A DNA stretch of 64,000 nt from Costus lasius (Eukaryota > Streptophyta > Magnoliopsida > Zingiberales > Costaceae), in contig CM050453.2 of the NCBI GenBank assembly GCA_027563935.2, positions 86,774,665 through 86,838,664 on the forward strand. The letters are read 5' to 3'. Below are positions 10,213 to 21,745 of the stretch, in pieces; the first letter of the stretch is position 1, and each line of letters opens with the position of its first letter. The translations under genes and the position numbers were made by a program. The notes below the pieces were generated by a model that had not been told where the DNA came from, did not search any database, and was given only the letters and a program-made list of their open reading frames with translations.

Positions 10213-10285
10213 GGGGATGTAGCTCAAATGGTAGAGTGCTCGCTTTGCAAGCCAAAGTCACGAGGTTTGATCCCATGCATCTCCA
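10213..10285 (+). pseudogene. tRNA-Ala(UGC) relic 4
   Basis: 73 nt with an intact acceptor (GGGGATG/CATCTCC) and TAGCTCAAATGGTAGAG, close to the internal A box. The anticodon loop TTTGCAA still gives UGC. The anticodon stem has two mismatches and the T-stem one. The T-loop has TTTGATC, as in relics 1 and 2. Confidence 0.75.
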
Positions 10286-10579
10286 AAAAGTTGTTTTTAC
10301 CACTATACAATTATTAATAAAAAAGACATGAAATTGAATCCCATGGTAACTAAAAGGTGGAAAAGTCAACTTAAAAAAGGAGAGAGCGAGAGAAATCTAT
10401 CTATCTAAGAATTGAATTATGAAATTCAAATTCAAAATATATTGTTATAACTTAATGCACGATTTAGATCCCAATATATCTTTTACTAATTATAGAACCA
10501 TGTCAGTGTGCAAAATGTTATATAGATTTATAGAGAAAATCAAACCAAATGGAATGTAGTAGGTGTTGGATGAATTAAT

Positions 10580-10873
10580 ACGAGAACTTGAGTATCAAGG
10601 TGTGCTACCTTGTAGGTTCCTCTAACGTTGGCAGTGATGAACTACCAGTCTCACATATACCAGAGCTGTCCCATATCCACTTAGGTATTTAACTGGGGAC
10701 AAGAGTTTGAGCACAAATCTAATTTATCTCCAGGGACATTATCATGCAAGTACATAATCGCAAATGTAAATATAACACAATAATGACAATGCCAAAATGA
10801 TATATATAAAATATCAGTGTCAAGTAGTACATAAGATATACCAACAACTAGTCCAAGGGTATAAACACCAACA
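10580..10873 (-). mobile_element. Truncated 3' LTR of the Ty1/copia element
   Basis: On the minus strand it starts TGTTGGTGTTTATACC right after a purine-rich AAGTGCAAGTG tract that follows the RNase H frame. It runs 294 bp to ...CTCGTATTA and then stops inside the tRNA repeat without a CA end. The last ~70 bp match 21677-21745 in the 5' LTR, where the LTR continues for over 1 kb. So most of this LTR is missing at the tRNA-repeat joint. Confidence 0.75.
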
Positions 10874-10894
10874 ATTTTTCACTTGCACTTAGAC

Positions 10895-11368
10895 CTAGTT
10901 GTTGAGAAATCTCAACCCCATGTCCCTCGCATGACCATCATGTTGTTGCTGCGCCAAAGCCTTGGTTAGTGGGTCTGCAAGATTGTTCTCTGTGTCAACT
11001 CTGCTAATGTTGACCTCACCTCGGTCAATAATCTCTCTGATCAGGTGAAATCTCCTGAGTATGCGTTTGGACTTTTGATGAGACCGTGGTTCCTTCGCCT
11101 GTGCAACCGCTCCATTGTTGTTACAATAGAGCTCAATCAAATCCATAGCAGTTGGAATCACCTGAAATTCAGAAATGAACTTCCTGATCCAAATGGTTTC
11201 TTTGGCTGCCTCAGAAGCGGAGACATACTCAGCCTCGATTGTAGAATCAACTATGGTGGATTGCTTGAAGCTTTTCTAGCATACAGTGCCTCCATTCAAC
11301 TTGAACACATAGCTTGCCTGCGATCTGAAGTCATCAGGATCTAACTAGAATGACGCATCAGTGTAGCC
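10895..11368 (-). pseudogene. Ty1/copia RNase H region
   Basis: The frame 11161-10895 reads like the end of copia RNase H: IELYCNNNGAVAQAKEPRSH, then SKRILRRFHLIREII, DRGEVNISRV and NLADPLTKAL, with LTKAL as the usual end mark. Upstream (11368-11162) the N-terminal part can be followed only in broken frames. It would degrade RNA in RNA-DNA hybrids during reverse transcription. Stops separate it from the RT, so it is dead. The polypurine tract and LTR follow directly. Confidence 0.85.
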
Positions 11369-12121
11369 CTAAACATTATGCTCTTCCTGTTCCCCATAGA
11401 CCAAGAACAAATCCTTAGTTCTTCTCAGATACTTCAAAATGTTCTTTACAGCCATCCAGTACTGAAGACCTGGATCAAATTGGTATCGGTTGGTTATGCT
11501 CATTGCAAAAGCCACATCTGGTCTTGTACACAACATTATATATATAATTGAACCTAATGCCACAGCATAGGGCACTCGACTCATGTCATCCCTCGCAGCC
11601 TATGTGGTGGAACACTGGCTCTTTGAGAGAATAAGGCCTTGTCTTACTAGAAGATATTCCTTCTTGGATTGCTCCAAGTTGAACCTCTCTAGGACCTTAT
11701 TAATGTGTACATTGACTAAGGGCCAGGATCTTCCCCTGTAGACCCTCACGCCTAGGATATAGGCGGTCTCCCATAAGTCCTTCATCTCGAAACACTTCCC
11801 CAACCATGTCTTCACAGATTGACGACCAGGGATGTCATTTCAGATGAGAAGCATGTCATCGACATACAAGACCAGAAAAGTCATTAAGCTCCCACTGAAT
11901 TTTTTTTTACACACAGGCGTCATCTTCACATTTGATAAAGCAGTAATCCCTTACTGCCTCATCAAAATGAAGATTCCAACTTTGAGATACTTGATTTAAT
12001 CAATAAATGGATTTCTTTAGCCTGTAGACCTTATTGGCTTCTGCAGGATGGATGAAACCATCAAGTTGTATTATATACACATCCTTTGTCAGCTTCCCAT
12101 TAAGGAATGCTATCTTAACAT
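11369..12121 (-). pseudogene. Ty1/copia reverse transcriptase, central and C-terminal part
   Basis: On the minus strand MNVKIAFLNGKL (12121 downward) follows the RT N-terminal part. The catalytic LVLYVDDMLLI is still legible at about 11840-11880. WLGKCFEMKDL and ILGVRVYRGRSWPL lie in the frame 11815-11600, and YAVALGSIIYIMLCTRPDVA and WMAVKNILKYLRRTKD in 11584-11369. At least four stops or shifts break it. The YVDD metal-binding motif survives, but no continuous enzyme can be made. Confidence 0.88.
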
Positions 12122-13500
12122 TCATCTGTCATATCTCATAATCATAATATACAGCTTAGCAAGCAAGATTCGAATGGATTTAATCATGACAACTAGTGAG
12201 AAGGTTTCATCATAGTCTACCCTATGGACCTGTCTGAATTCTTTAGCCAAAAGTCTACCTTTATAGGTAACTATGTTGCCATCCATGTTAGCATTCCTTT
12301 TGAAGACCCAGTTACAGCCTATGGGTTTTACCCCATCAGGCAGCTCAACCAAATCCCAGACTTGGTTAGCTGACATGGAATCCATCTCGGATCTCATGGC
12401 CTCAAGCCATCTCTCAGAGTCCGGTCCGGCAATCGCCTCATCATAGGTCCTGGGTTCATCCTCAATGATGAAGATCCCATTGTGTTGAGTCGGCAGTGAC
12501 CCATACCTCTTAGGTACACGACGAATCCTCTTAGACCTACATAGGACCTGTGTCCGAGTCTCTGGTTGCCCAACAACTGGTACAGGTGGCTCAGGTTCTA
12601 TCTCTGTATCTTGTGGTTGCACTTGGACCTCGTCCAAGTCAAACTTTCTCCCACTGACTTCTTTCATGAGAAATTCTTTCTCCAGAAAGACAGCACCCCG
12701 AGCAACAAAAACTTTGTTCTTGACGGTAACATAGAAGTAGTATCCTTTAGTTTCCTTAGGATACCTGACAAACACATATTTATCAGATCTGGGCTTTAGC
12801 TTTCTAGAATCCTGATGTTTGACATAAGCCTCCCATCCCAAGACAATGATAAAAGATAGGTTCAGGCATCTCTCACTCCATACCTTGTATGGAATCTTAG
12901 AGACACTTTTAGATGGAACGTTATTCAGTATGAGAGAAACTATTTCAAGTGCATGACCCCAGAATGAGGGTGGTAAAGTTGCATGACTCATCATGGATCG
13001 AACCACATCCAATAAAGTTCGATTCCTCCTCAAAGACACACCATCCCATTGAGGTATTCCAGGAGGAGTGAGTTGGGATAGGATCTCACACTCTCTCAGA
13101 TAGTCAAAGAACTCACCGCTCAAGCACTCTCCACCACGATCTGATCGAAGAACCTTAATAGATCTACTAAGCTAGTTCTCTACTTCATGTCTGAACTCCT
13201 TAAATTTCTTAAAGGATTTGGACTTATGTCTCATCAAATAGACATAACCATATCTACTGAATTCATCAGTAAATGTGATGAAGTAGTTGTACCCTCCTCT
13301 GGCTTATTTACTGAATGGCCCACACACATCGCTATGTATGAGACCCAATAAACCTCTTGCCCTCTCACCTATCTTGGTGAAGGTGCCTTTGTCATCTACC
13401 CTAATAAACAAGGCTCACAAGTTCAAACTCCTCCAAGGAGATTAAATCTAACAATCTATTTGCATGGAGTTGTTGAATGCGATTCTTGTTCATATGGGCT
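12122..13500 (-). pseudogene. Ty1/copia integrase and RT N-terminal region
   Basis: The longest copia frame (13123-12122, 333 residues) contains the integrase end (LPPSFWGHALEIVSLILNNV, YKVWSERCLN, KLKPRSDKYVFVRYPKETKG). It then has the spacer with RSKRIRRVPKRYG and the start of the RT domain (YDEAIAGPDSERWLEAMRSE, VWDLVELPDG, NWVFKRN). Upstream, 13500-13124, the integrase core is legible only in pieces separated by stops. Order GAG-PR-INT-RT-RH fits Ty1/copia and not Ty3/gypsy. Confidence 0.88.
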
Positions 13501-13511
13501 AAACGATAGTA

Positions 13512-14166
13512 CTAAAGATACGTACCAACTGAACCACTTAGTTTGATCCTTTTATGATTTATATTACAAATAGAGTTATCCATATCCAAGACATATAATC
13601 CATTGCATAAAGTACCCTTCCCATAAAAGATATTTGCAAATGAAAAAGAACAAAAGTTCACTTTTATTTCAAATTTAAATTCTTTCCTTGCTAAACAAGG
13701 AATAGATACAATGTTTTTAGTAAGAGAAGGTACTAAATAATAATTATCTAACTCTATCTGAAGTCCAGAAGGCAAGAAGAGCGTCAAAATTCCTACAACA
13801 ACAGCAGCAACCTGTGCCCCGTTTCCTACCCGTAGGTCAATCTCTCCAGGCCACACCGATCTATTTTTCTTGAGCCCTTGTATATTTGTACAAATATGAA
13901 CTCCGCATGTAGTATCCAATACCCATGACATAGAAGTAGAAAGGTTGACTTCAGTAACATAAATACCTAACCTAGAAGACATGGTCTTGCCTTTCTTCTT
14001 CTCGTTCTGAAGTTGCTTGCAGTCCCTCCTCCAATGGTCCAGCTCGCCACAGTGGAAGCACCTCTGTTTCTTTGTCTTCCTGACCTTCTTTTTCAGTGCT
14101 TTGGTTGGACCCTTAGCACGTGTCTTACCCTTTTCTTCATCTTTTTGGTTGTAGGGACCAAAAGAA
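13512..14166 (-). pseudogene. Ty1/copia zinc knuckle and aspartic protease
   Basis: A complete CCHC knuckle, CFHCGELDHWRRDC, is encoded at about 14029-14070 after a basic stretch (KALKKKVRKTKKQR). The frame 13982-13512 follows with SWVLDTTCGVHICT, the protease active-site region, where the usual DTG is DTT. LVPSLTKNIVSI and NGLYVLDMDN are further family marks. The active-site change and the stops imply loss of protease function. Confidence 0.85.
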
Positions 14167-14182
14167 CAGAATTAGATTTGGT

Positions 14183-14806
14183 CTAACCTATTTCTCGCTC
14201 AGTCGTCTGGAGCATATTCAACAATTCCTCCCTCGTGCACTCAATCCGGTTCATGTTAAAATTTATATTAAACGGACTGAAGCTAGAGGGCAGGGATTGC
14301 AGAATAAGATTCATGACCAACTCGTTATCGATTGTGTGTCCCAGTCTCTTGAGATGATCTACATACCCAATGATCTTGAGTACATGGGGTCCCACTAGAG
14401 CACCCTCAGAAAACTTGCACTGAAAAATTGCTTTGGTAATGTCGTACCTCTCAGTTTTAGCTTGAGCCTTAAACATCTATTTCAAATGTGTTATCATCTA
14501 AAAAGTGTTCTGCTCCTCATATTGCACCTGAAGCTCAGGTGCCATAGTGGCTAGCATGAGACATGCAACTTCCAAAGAGTCATCCTGATGCTTTCTAAAA
14601 GCATCCTTATCTGCCACTCGGGCATTAGTTGTAGGAGGCACGGGAAGAGCTTGCTCAAGGACATATAGCTTCTTCTCGAGCTTGAGGGCTATCCTCAAGT
14701 TCCGATGCCAGTCCATAAAGTTGGATCCAACCAACTTATCCTTCTCAAGAAGGGATCGCAGTGTTAATCCGCTATTGTTCATTGTCATTTGATCTACAAC
14801 AACCAA
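14183..14806 (-). pseudogene. Ty1/copia gag, split by a stop
   Basis: The N-terminal part (14806-14498) has LRSLLEKDKLVGSNFMDWHR followed by NLRIALKLEKKLYVLEQALP. The second part (14476-14183) has LVGPHVLKIIGYVDHLKRLG, IDNELVMNLILQSLPSSF and MNRIECTREELLNML. These are standard marks of plant copia gag, which forms the virus-like particle. One stop region at about 14480-14497 separates them; otherwise the gag is well preserved. The start could be the Met at 14806 or the internal MTMNN. Confidence 0.88.
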
Positions 14807-15315
14807 GAGAAGCAGATTAGTACTACTTCAAATCATTTAATCTAGATTTGTATTAAATCATCATGGCTCTCACTATTTTAATTGAATTGACAACCCACAA
14901 AGTCAATCGGGAAATCCGAGATTTCCTAGTGAGATATGATCCTTATTTCACATGAGGCTTAGCGTCCCATAAGGGTAGGATGAGATGCACAAAGTGACCC
15001 ATGCTTCTTAAGGTGGGCATGTCGACTGATTGCACTTGGCAATTCCCCTTATTGAGACAGTCTAGGCATTTCATGTCCAGCGAGGGCCAAAAATAGCATG
15101 AATTCCTAATCTCTCAATGATGCCTCTAGAGTTCCACCATGTGGCCACCACATATGAAAAACTAGTCATGTCTATCCTAACCATTGTGCCTAGGGCCAAT
15201 GAGTATCCTTGAGAAGGTACGTCCAAGTTAAAGCTGGACTAGGGTAACCATTGTCATCACACGCCTTCTAAAAATAATTGAGTGTCTCCCACAAGGTTGG
15301 GAAACAGTGCACAAC
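14807..15315 (-). other. Copia leader, 3' part
   Basis: This is non-coding sequence upstream of gag on the minus strand, ending at the insertion point of the Athila-like LTR (15316). A pyrimidine-rich run ending TTGTTGTAG just before gag looks like a splice acceptor, but that is only a possibility. No primer site lies here; the primer site that would fit is at 20611-20621. Confidence 0.5.
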
Positions 15316-17063
15316 TGTTGAAGTCCGCAAGTGCATGGATACTTCAAAGTAATAAAAATATCGATCCCACAGAGACCAACGTGTTAAGTACCAAATAGTT
15401 TTGTTTTTACTAGTTAAGCAATCGATTATAATGCAAGTAAATGATAGAAAGAAAACGAAATCAAAGAGAAACTGGGACTAGGGTTTCATCCACCTTAATT
15501 TCAATGACTAGATACGAATAAAAGGTCGTCAGTCTAATTTTATCATGATAAAGATATAATTTACTTCATAAAAGGATTGTCTCACTTTCATGCAGACAAT
15601 TATACAAGGGACCGATCCTCGCTTTCGCGCAAGATCTATCCCATGCTGAAAATAAGTAAATCATCAATCAAAGAACTCAAGGATCACTTTCGTACATCAG
15701 AATTCTAAGTTGATTATCTCAAGTGGAATCTCAAGGATCACTTTCGTGCATCCAAGTCTCAACACAGGTTCTACTTATGGTTCTTCAACGTTCTGATCCT
15801 CACTTTCGCACAAGATCTTTACATTTAACAAAATAACTCAATCCTAGATTCAAATTATTAAGCATGACAATTATTCTTCTAAAATCAAGAAATAAGAACT
15901 AACCTAATTTCTTACGGTGAGTTTCTCATATTCAATTTTAGGGTTCAAAGTTCTCAAGCAAATCACCTTTCAGTCCATATTGCGAAAACTCTAAAAACAT
16001 GCATGATAATAAGAAAACCATGGAGAGTTATAGGCAATCATCACATAAGTAGAATCATCATAACAAAATTATACTGATGAAATAAAAGTTATCTATTCAT
16101 AAGAAATCAAGGGGATTACACCCTTATGTCCCAAGGAAAGTTACACTACCATGGAGTTAAAAATACAAAAAAATTTATTAGAAAATCAGAATTCGACAGA
16201 GGAAAATAGAAAAGTTACTGATTTTATGGGGGTGTAAAAAATTATACAGCCCCATAATTTTTTTTCTCGGATGAACAATACTACTACAGTAAAATCGCGA
16301 ATCACTATTCATACCTGAATCTTCTTTCTTCAATTTCTCCCTCGATCGAACTCCTTTCGATCTGAAATTTTTGGTGTATCCTCTCCTCCCTTGAGCGAAG
16401 CTTCCTTGTATAAATCGCGGCCTAAGGTGGCCTCTACGCCTCTTAGCAAGAGGCCACGACCTAGAAACGCCCTTTCTAATTTCTCCCTCGTTTCTTCACG
16501 AAATTGGATGATTCTTGTCCTCAAATCTTCTCCTCGATTTATAGAAGAGACCCCTTTTTATGGTTTTTCAATTGGTGCCTTGGATCTCCAGATATTGCAT
16601 CACAAAAATCAGGCTTTTGGAGGCAGCGGAAGACTCGTTCAAAATTAAAATTACGGCCGTAATTTCGATTATGGCACTGCCGTATTTTGCTTATGTATGT
16701 TTCTGGGCTAAAATTACGTCTCGTAAAAATAATTACGGCAGTACCGTAATTTCTTCTGTGGATTTCTGGGCCAAAATTACAGCCCGTAAAAATCATTACG
16801 GCAGTGGTGTATTTCAAGGCAGAAAATTACACCCGTAATAAAAATACACCCGTGGTGTATTTCTGGAATCCATTGGTGCGCTCAGATCTTCCAAAATCCA
16901 TCAAAATATGGCACTTTTTACCTGAAAATCATCAAAAATAAGAAATAATATAGATTCTGCAATATTTGACAAATAAGGCTTAAAAACAAGCAAAAGGGCA
17001 TGAATATGACACAAAATGACCAATGAAATGACACAAAATATACTATAAATTTTGGTGTCATCA
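15316..17063 (-). mobile_element. Element I: 3' LTR of an Athila-like element (LTR family X)
   Basis: Written on the plus strand it starts TGTTGAAGTCCGCAAGTG and ends TTTTGGTGTCATCA (1748 bp). It is the same family as 25111-26994, 45427-46210, 46211-48149 (opposite strand) and 60954-62532. The internal sequence next to 17063 shows this is the 3' LTR of a minus-strand element. The array of TTACGG...CCGTAA palindromes lies at about 16650-16860. A TATA-like CTATAAATCG/CATAAAAAGG (minus strand) is at 16533-16562. Five bases before it are ACAAC; the matching repeat at the other end was not found. Confidence 0.8.
16650..16860 (-). repeat. Palindrome array in LTR of element I
   Basis: Four units carry TTACGGCCGTAA-like and ACGGCAGTACCGT-like palindromes about 50-63 bp apart, upstream of the TATA-like box in element orientation. 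Confidence 0.7.
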
Positions 17064-19720
17064 AACACATAAGGCTCAAACTTTGCTTGTCGTCAAGCAA
17101 ATGAATAGAATAAAGAACAATGCTAAATATGGAAAATATGCTCTTTTATGAAAAATAAATTTCTAAAATATAATCACTCATGAAATATTCCACCAACTTT
17201 TTGCACAAAATTTCAAATAAATACAATGTCCTCTGAATTTAATCTTTAATATTCCCAACTTTGATCAAATAAAACTTCGCAACTCACATAATAAAAAGAA
17301 TCTCAGTCTTATGAATTCACCCAAGTTTCAGTTTAAATCTATCAAACCTTTGTTTACAGGAATAGGATATCCAAAATATTTTTCCACTCAAAATTTTCCT
17401 TTTTTTTTTCATTTTTCATTTTTTTTCTTTTTGGATGGCATGTACCCACATAGATACACACTTTTTATTGAGACTTCAACTCTTATCTTTGGTACCACTG
17501 TCAATTTTACACAGTGCCAAGTAGAGGAGCCATTTTCATTTTCTTTTTTCTAGACTTCAACACATATCTTTGGTATCACTATCAATTTTACATAGTGCCA
17601 AGTAGGGGAGTCTCTCTCTCTTTTTGGATCTTAGATTCTTTTTTCCCAACAAATAGTAAAATAAACTAAATATCAGCTAGGTTAATCAATTGACATCAAT
17701 TCAAAAATTACACTCATATGCTCATTTTATTTAAGAAAGATGCTTCACTCTTAGATTTCATTCATCAAACAACATACCTTCCCAAAACCTTATGCATCAA
17801 TCAATGAAGAATTTCAACAAGTAGATATATATTGAAGAAATAAATTCACATAATAGGGATATCTCCATTCACAGGTATTGACATGCATAAACATTCGTCA
17901 TCATAGAAAAATTCACACACCTCTCATCACATGAATTCAAGTCATAAAAATTTTTAAACATCAAAAATATCAAAATCAATGCAAAAGGTGTGAAGCATGA
18001 AACTCATGTAGTCAAATGACGCAAAGTGATAGATCCATATATTCACATCAAATAGAAATTTTTGGAGAAAAAAAATGTAGATAATCATATCAAATCAAAA
18101 TAATCAAAAGTGCAAACAATACTCACAAAACTATATAGCAAGCTCAATCATCGTCAGGGGTGTAGCGTCAGGCCAAGTGCTGCTAGGTCCAAAAATGTGT
18201 CTTTTGAAAATTTTACCTGCACAATTTAAGGTACATAAGGCTCAGATCAAAAATAGTCTAACAAAAAATAATATTTTTCTCAAAGGAAAAACAGAGATGT
18301 CATCAGTGGTCCAAGGAAAGTGCCGATGGAAAGAGCTGATGTGGAATAGATGATGGTGCTGACAGTAGAGTGATGATGAGTAGTCTCCAGTGGCCAGTTG
18401 GAGATTACAGTCTTGGAGGCAAGGTCGTCGGCTGGTGGGCGACAAGAGATGATGCTGCATAAATAAAAAAAATTAGAGTCAATAATGAAGATCCTGGTGC
18501 AAAAATAAAATCAATGGAAACAGAGGCAACAGAAGAAGTAAGAGGCTGCTAGTGGTAGAATCCAATGTCGACGGTTGGAAACAGTGGTGTTAGAGGCAGA
18601 TGCAGTGGTGGCGGCTGGGCTGTAATTTCTGGTGGAAATCTGAAGACAAGGAGCTGCTAATGTCGATGGAAAGTGGTGCAGCCTACTGATTCTGTTATGA
18701 AAAGTAGCTATGCCCAAGAATAAGATTTAATGATCCAAAAAGAAAATGGACAAAACCATGAAGTAGAATAAAACTAGTTCTTTCCAGGCGTATGAAAATT
18801 AAAGGATCAAAATTTGTCAGGAATTTAGGGTATCAGCAGAAAGAAGGCTAATCAGATTACTAGATTAAAAACTGCACAGAAGTTAATCAAATTCAAAAAG
18901 TTGCCATGTGTTATAGGATGATCAGAAAATATTTTCATGAAAACAATTAATCCATGAGATAGAACTAAACGTGTTTTTCCAATTCCATGCAAAAGATCAG
19001 GGTTTCAACTCATTAAAGCATCACAAACACTTGTAACAAAAACGCTAATCAGAATAGTCAAAAGAAAACTGTTGCAGAAATTATTCAGAATCGAAAAGAT
19101 GCTATGTGTTTTAAGATGATCCATGGACTTTAAAATTCAGCAAAAATATCCAAATAATAGACAAAGATGAGTAATTCATGTTTGTGCCAAAGATAAAAAA
19201 TTTTGCCAACCTAGTTTCTTAAAATCACAACGAGAAAACACTTAATCAAATACGCAGAAAGCAGTTTTCAAATTACGGGTGTGAAATTCCTTACGGCAGT
19301 GCCGTAATGTACACAATACTCTCAGGTCAAAAATATGATAGAATTATGGCACCATAAAAATAGTTACGGCCCTGCCGTAAAAGTCAAGAAACATTCTGGT
19401 AAAAAATGAACCAAAAATACAGTACCGTAAAGTGCATTATGGTAGTACCGTAAAGTGCATTACGGTAGTACCATAAAGTGCATTACGGTAGTACCGTAAA
19501 AGAGGTAAAACTCTCGGGGTAAGAAATCGTCAAAATTACGGCACCATGAAAAAGATTATGGCAGTGCTATATTTTGCGCAAAGTTTGATTTTCCTTGCAA
19601 AAAGAGAAGAAAAATTAATTCTAAAAATAAATTAAAATAAAAGAAACTAAGCTAAGTAAAAGTACTTGGGTTGCCCCAATAAGACCTAACCTAGCCGCCC
19701 CCCAGCTTGAACTTCAAGTG
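17064..19720 (-). mobile_element. Element I: 3' internal region, coding part lost
   Basis: Next to the LTR comes the hairpin TTGCTTGTCGTCAAGCAA (17083-17100), then two copies of a hairpin segment (GGTACCACTGTCAATTTTAC with ACAGTGCCAAG, about 17490-17610). After that there is low-complexity DNA (18240-18720). Then comes an array of ACGGTAGTACCGTAA motifs (19270-19580), in which a 23-bp unit repeats three times at about 19422-19500. Last is the stem-loop CTTGGGTTGCCCCAA (19664). The whole block parallels element G at 55493-59290. Gag-like coding and the 5' LTR are absent, and the sequence changes to copia leader near 19720. Confidence 0.75.
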
Positions 19721-20610
19721 CGGCTCCAAGGTCCTCTACAGCATGGTATAGCTCTCAAACCCTAGAAGCACCCCTAGGGAAACCCTAGAAGTGCCCCTAG
19801 AAAGTTCGGCCAATGCCATGGTGGCTCCTCCAAGCAAGATGCACCACCATGCCAGCACCAAGTGGGTTAGCACACAAACCCATGGGTTTGGCCATGCCCT
19901 TACTTGTGCCTCTATGCATGATGCGCCATCAAGGGTTGAAGCTTTTTCATGAAAGTTGAGCCACCATGCAAGGTGCGCAAACATGCAAGCTTCAAGGATG
20001 TGCCAAGATGCTTTAATGTAAGATGCGCCCCTAATCTTCTTCATGTGTTTACAAAGCAAAAAGTAAAATGTGGCACGCAGGCCTAACAAAAATACATCAT
20101 AGGCATACAAGGGGCTTGACATATGACCACAACATGATGCACAAGCAAGATATCTATCTCATGCAATTCTATATGCTCATGAAAAACACAAAATCTGAAT
20201 TTTAGTTTTTCCATCAAAACATGTTTCTTTTCCTCCACCTCTTATCGCAAATCCTTGGTTCTTTGTTTCTCTCTAGAGTCTATAAGTGGCATACCCAATG
20301 CCCTTCTTGCAATACTTAACTTGCTAAAATTAGGGCAATCACCCAATCCATGCCCAGCATAATCTCAATAAGTCTCACATGGTGAGTCTATCCCACCATG
20401 AGAGGCGAAATTATTTCTTTCACATATGGGTCTATCCCAGTCATGTGAAGAAAGCGAAGATCCAAAGGAAATCAAATAGAAGCAAGAAACAAGAAACCTA
20501 CAATTTTTCCTACTTAGAGAAATTCATGCACCATGCACAATTTTCAAAAATTTTAATGGCATGTGATCATACAAAAAGCATTAAGAACATCATTCGAGTC
20601 TTGCTAGACG
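19721..20610 (-). other. Copia leader, 5' part, non-coding
   Basis: This is sequence between the primer site at 20611-20621 and the joint with element I. It has no convincing frame; the 128-codon frame at 20122-19736 has no recognisable domain. It probably belongs to the same minus-strand copia element as 10580-15315, with element I inserted between. A second, related copia element is equally possible. Confidence 0.45.
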
Positions 20611-20621
20611 CTCTGATACCA
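20611..20621 (-). promoter_or_regulatory. tRNA-iMet primer binding site of copia element
   Basis: On the minus strand TGGTATCAGAG follows the LTR end CCCAACA by one base. It is a standard plant LTR-retrotransposon primer site. Confidence 0.85.
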
Positions 20622-20622
20622 T

Positions 20623-21745
20623 TGTTGGGAAACCCCAGGGATTTAAAAATTTTACAAGACATATAGCGGAAGCAAATCCCCAAAACATGCTAGTCCCAAA
20701 AACCTAAAAGATCGGTACATGCGAGGGGGTCGACACGATGTGAGAAGATAGATACCTAGGAGCAAATAGGAGTGATGTCGATGTAGGCACCCAAGCGTGT
20801 GCCCTCTGCAATCTCACACATAGCCGATGCCCGAGTCATCTTCTTCTATGCCGGGTGCTAGCCTCGGGAAGAAGATCCACGCCTTAGGGAGCCTCATACA
20901 CAATTTGTGCCACCTTCAAGCAAGGATGTGCCAAGGAGGAGGTGTGGGAGAAGATGCCGCCAAGCCTCTTGCCTCACTTGCACCAAGGGAGAAGGAAGGA
21001 GAAAGGCTTGTGGCTTGGAAGAGGATCTTTTGCCATCTTGACCTTGCTCTTGCTGCTTCGATGATGCTCATGACCAAGGATGAAGCTCTCGCAAATGATG
21101 GTGTGTTATCAAGCAAGGGGTGGCAAGGAATAGTATATAGGTGCCAAGCATGAAGAGGTATGCGGCTAGGGTTAAGGGGAAAGGCCAATTAGGCTTGGAG
21201 GTAAGGAAAGACTCCAAACCCTTTCTATAAACATCTATCCATCAAACATATGCGCCTAGGACTTGCCATACAAGTCCATAAACCCATATGCGCCTCAAGC
21301 CTTGCCATAGAGGCAAGCTTTTCATCCAAGGATTAGGTGCCAACTTAACCCCATTATACCCCTTTGGCACCTATGAGAAGAATTTCTCCCCATTATACCC
21401 TTATCCCTCTTATCTCTTTATGACAACTTATTATAAGGCCCCATTAGGTAGTGGGCTAACCCAAACTTCATTACACAAGTTGATTAAGCCATGGGATCCA
21501 ATCCAATGTAACCCAAAATCAAATATGGCAAACCATGGTCAATTTTGTGACAACCTGCAAAAAATGAAGTTTGGCTCTAATAAATTTCTTCCATCTCATC
21601 AGGCCCATTAGTGCTGACAAAATCTCCCAAATAGATCTGAGTTATCTAATAACTCTATCATAAGGCTACCCGATCAATACGAGAACTCGAGTATTAAGAT
21701 GTGCGAACCTGTAGGTTCCTCTGACGTTGATAGTGATGAACTAAG
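20623..21745 (-). mobile_element. 5' LTR of a Ty1/copia element, U3 end missing
   Basis: On the minus strand the LTR ends ...GGGGTTTCCCAACA just before the primer site. It contains a TATA box (minus-strand CTATATACTA, 21131-21140). Its far part (21677-21745) matches the 3' LTR at 10580-10648, so it is the same family. Beyond 21745 the two diverge: the start of this LTR (TGTTGGTGTTTATACC expected) is missing. The small frames at 20827-21188 are in LTR sequence and are not genes. Confidence 0.7.

Larger units (their letters stand above)
8501..10579 (+). repeat. Degenerate tandem repeat units, each built around a tRNA-Ala relic
   Basis: Parts of a roughly 600-bp unit recur about five times. Shared marks, in order, are ATTGAATCCCAAGGTAAC, a GAGAGA/ATCTATCTAT block, GTTATATAGATTTATAG, TAATTGATAATAATAAG, GGTTTTCCATC, TAGGAGATCGTGCATAAC, GAGAATCATCG, and then the tRNA. 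Unit ends lie near 9065, 9672, 9952 and 10285. The third unit is shortened. The first meets plastid DNA and the last is cut by the copia LTR at 10580. No protein coding is seen. Confidence 0.85.

Noticed and set aside
8993..10285. Plastid trnA or functional nuclear tRNA-Ala genes
   Set aside because: Plastid trnA-UGC has an intron and a different sequence. The nuclear-like copies all have stem mismatches, and every copy with a T-loop has lost C56.
12394..12799. Frames 12576-12394 (minus) and 12566-12799 (plus)
   Set aside because: They are other-frame shadows of the copia integrase/RT frame.
14800..14835. Spliced leader intron before copia gag
   Set aside because: Only a pyrimidine run and AG are visible; no matching donor could be placed, so it is not reported as a feature.
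20827..21188. Overlapping frames on both strands within the copia LTR
   Set aside because: They lie between primer site and TATA box of an LTR; no domain is visible.
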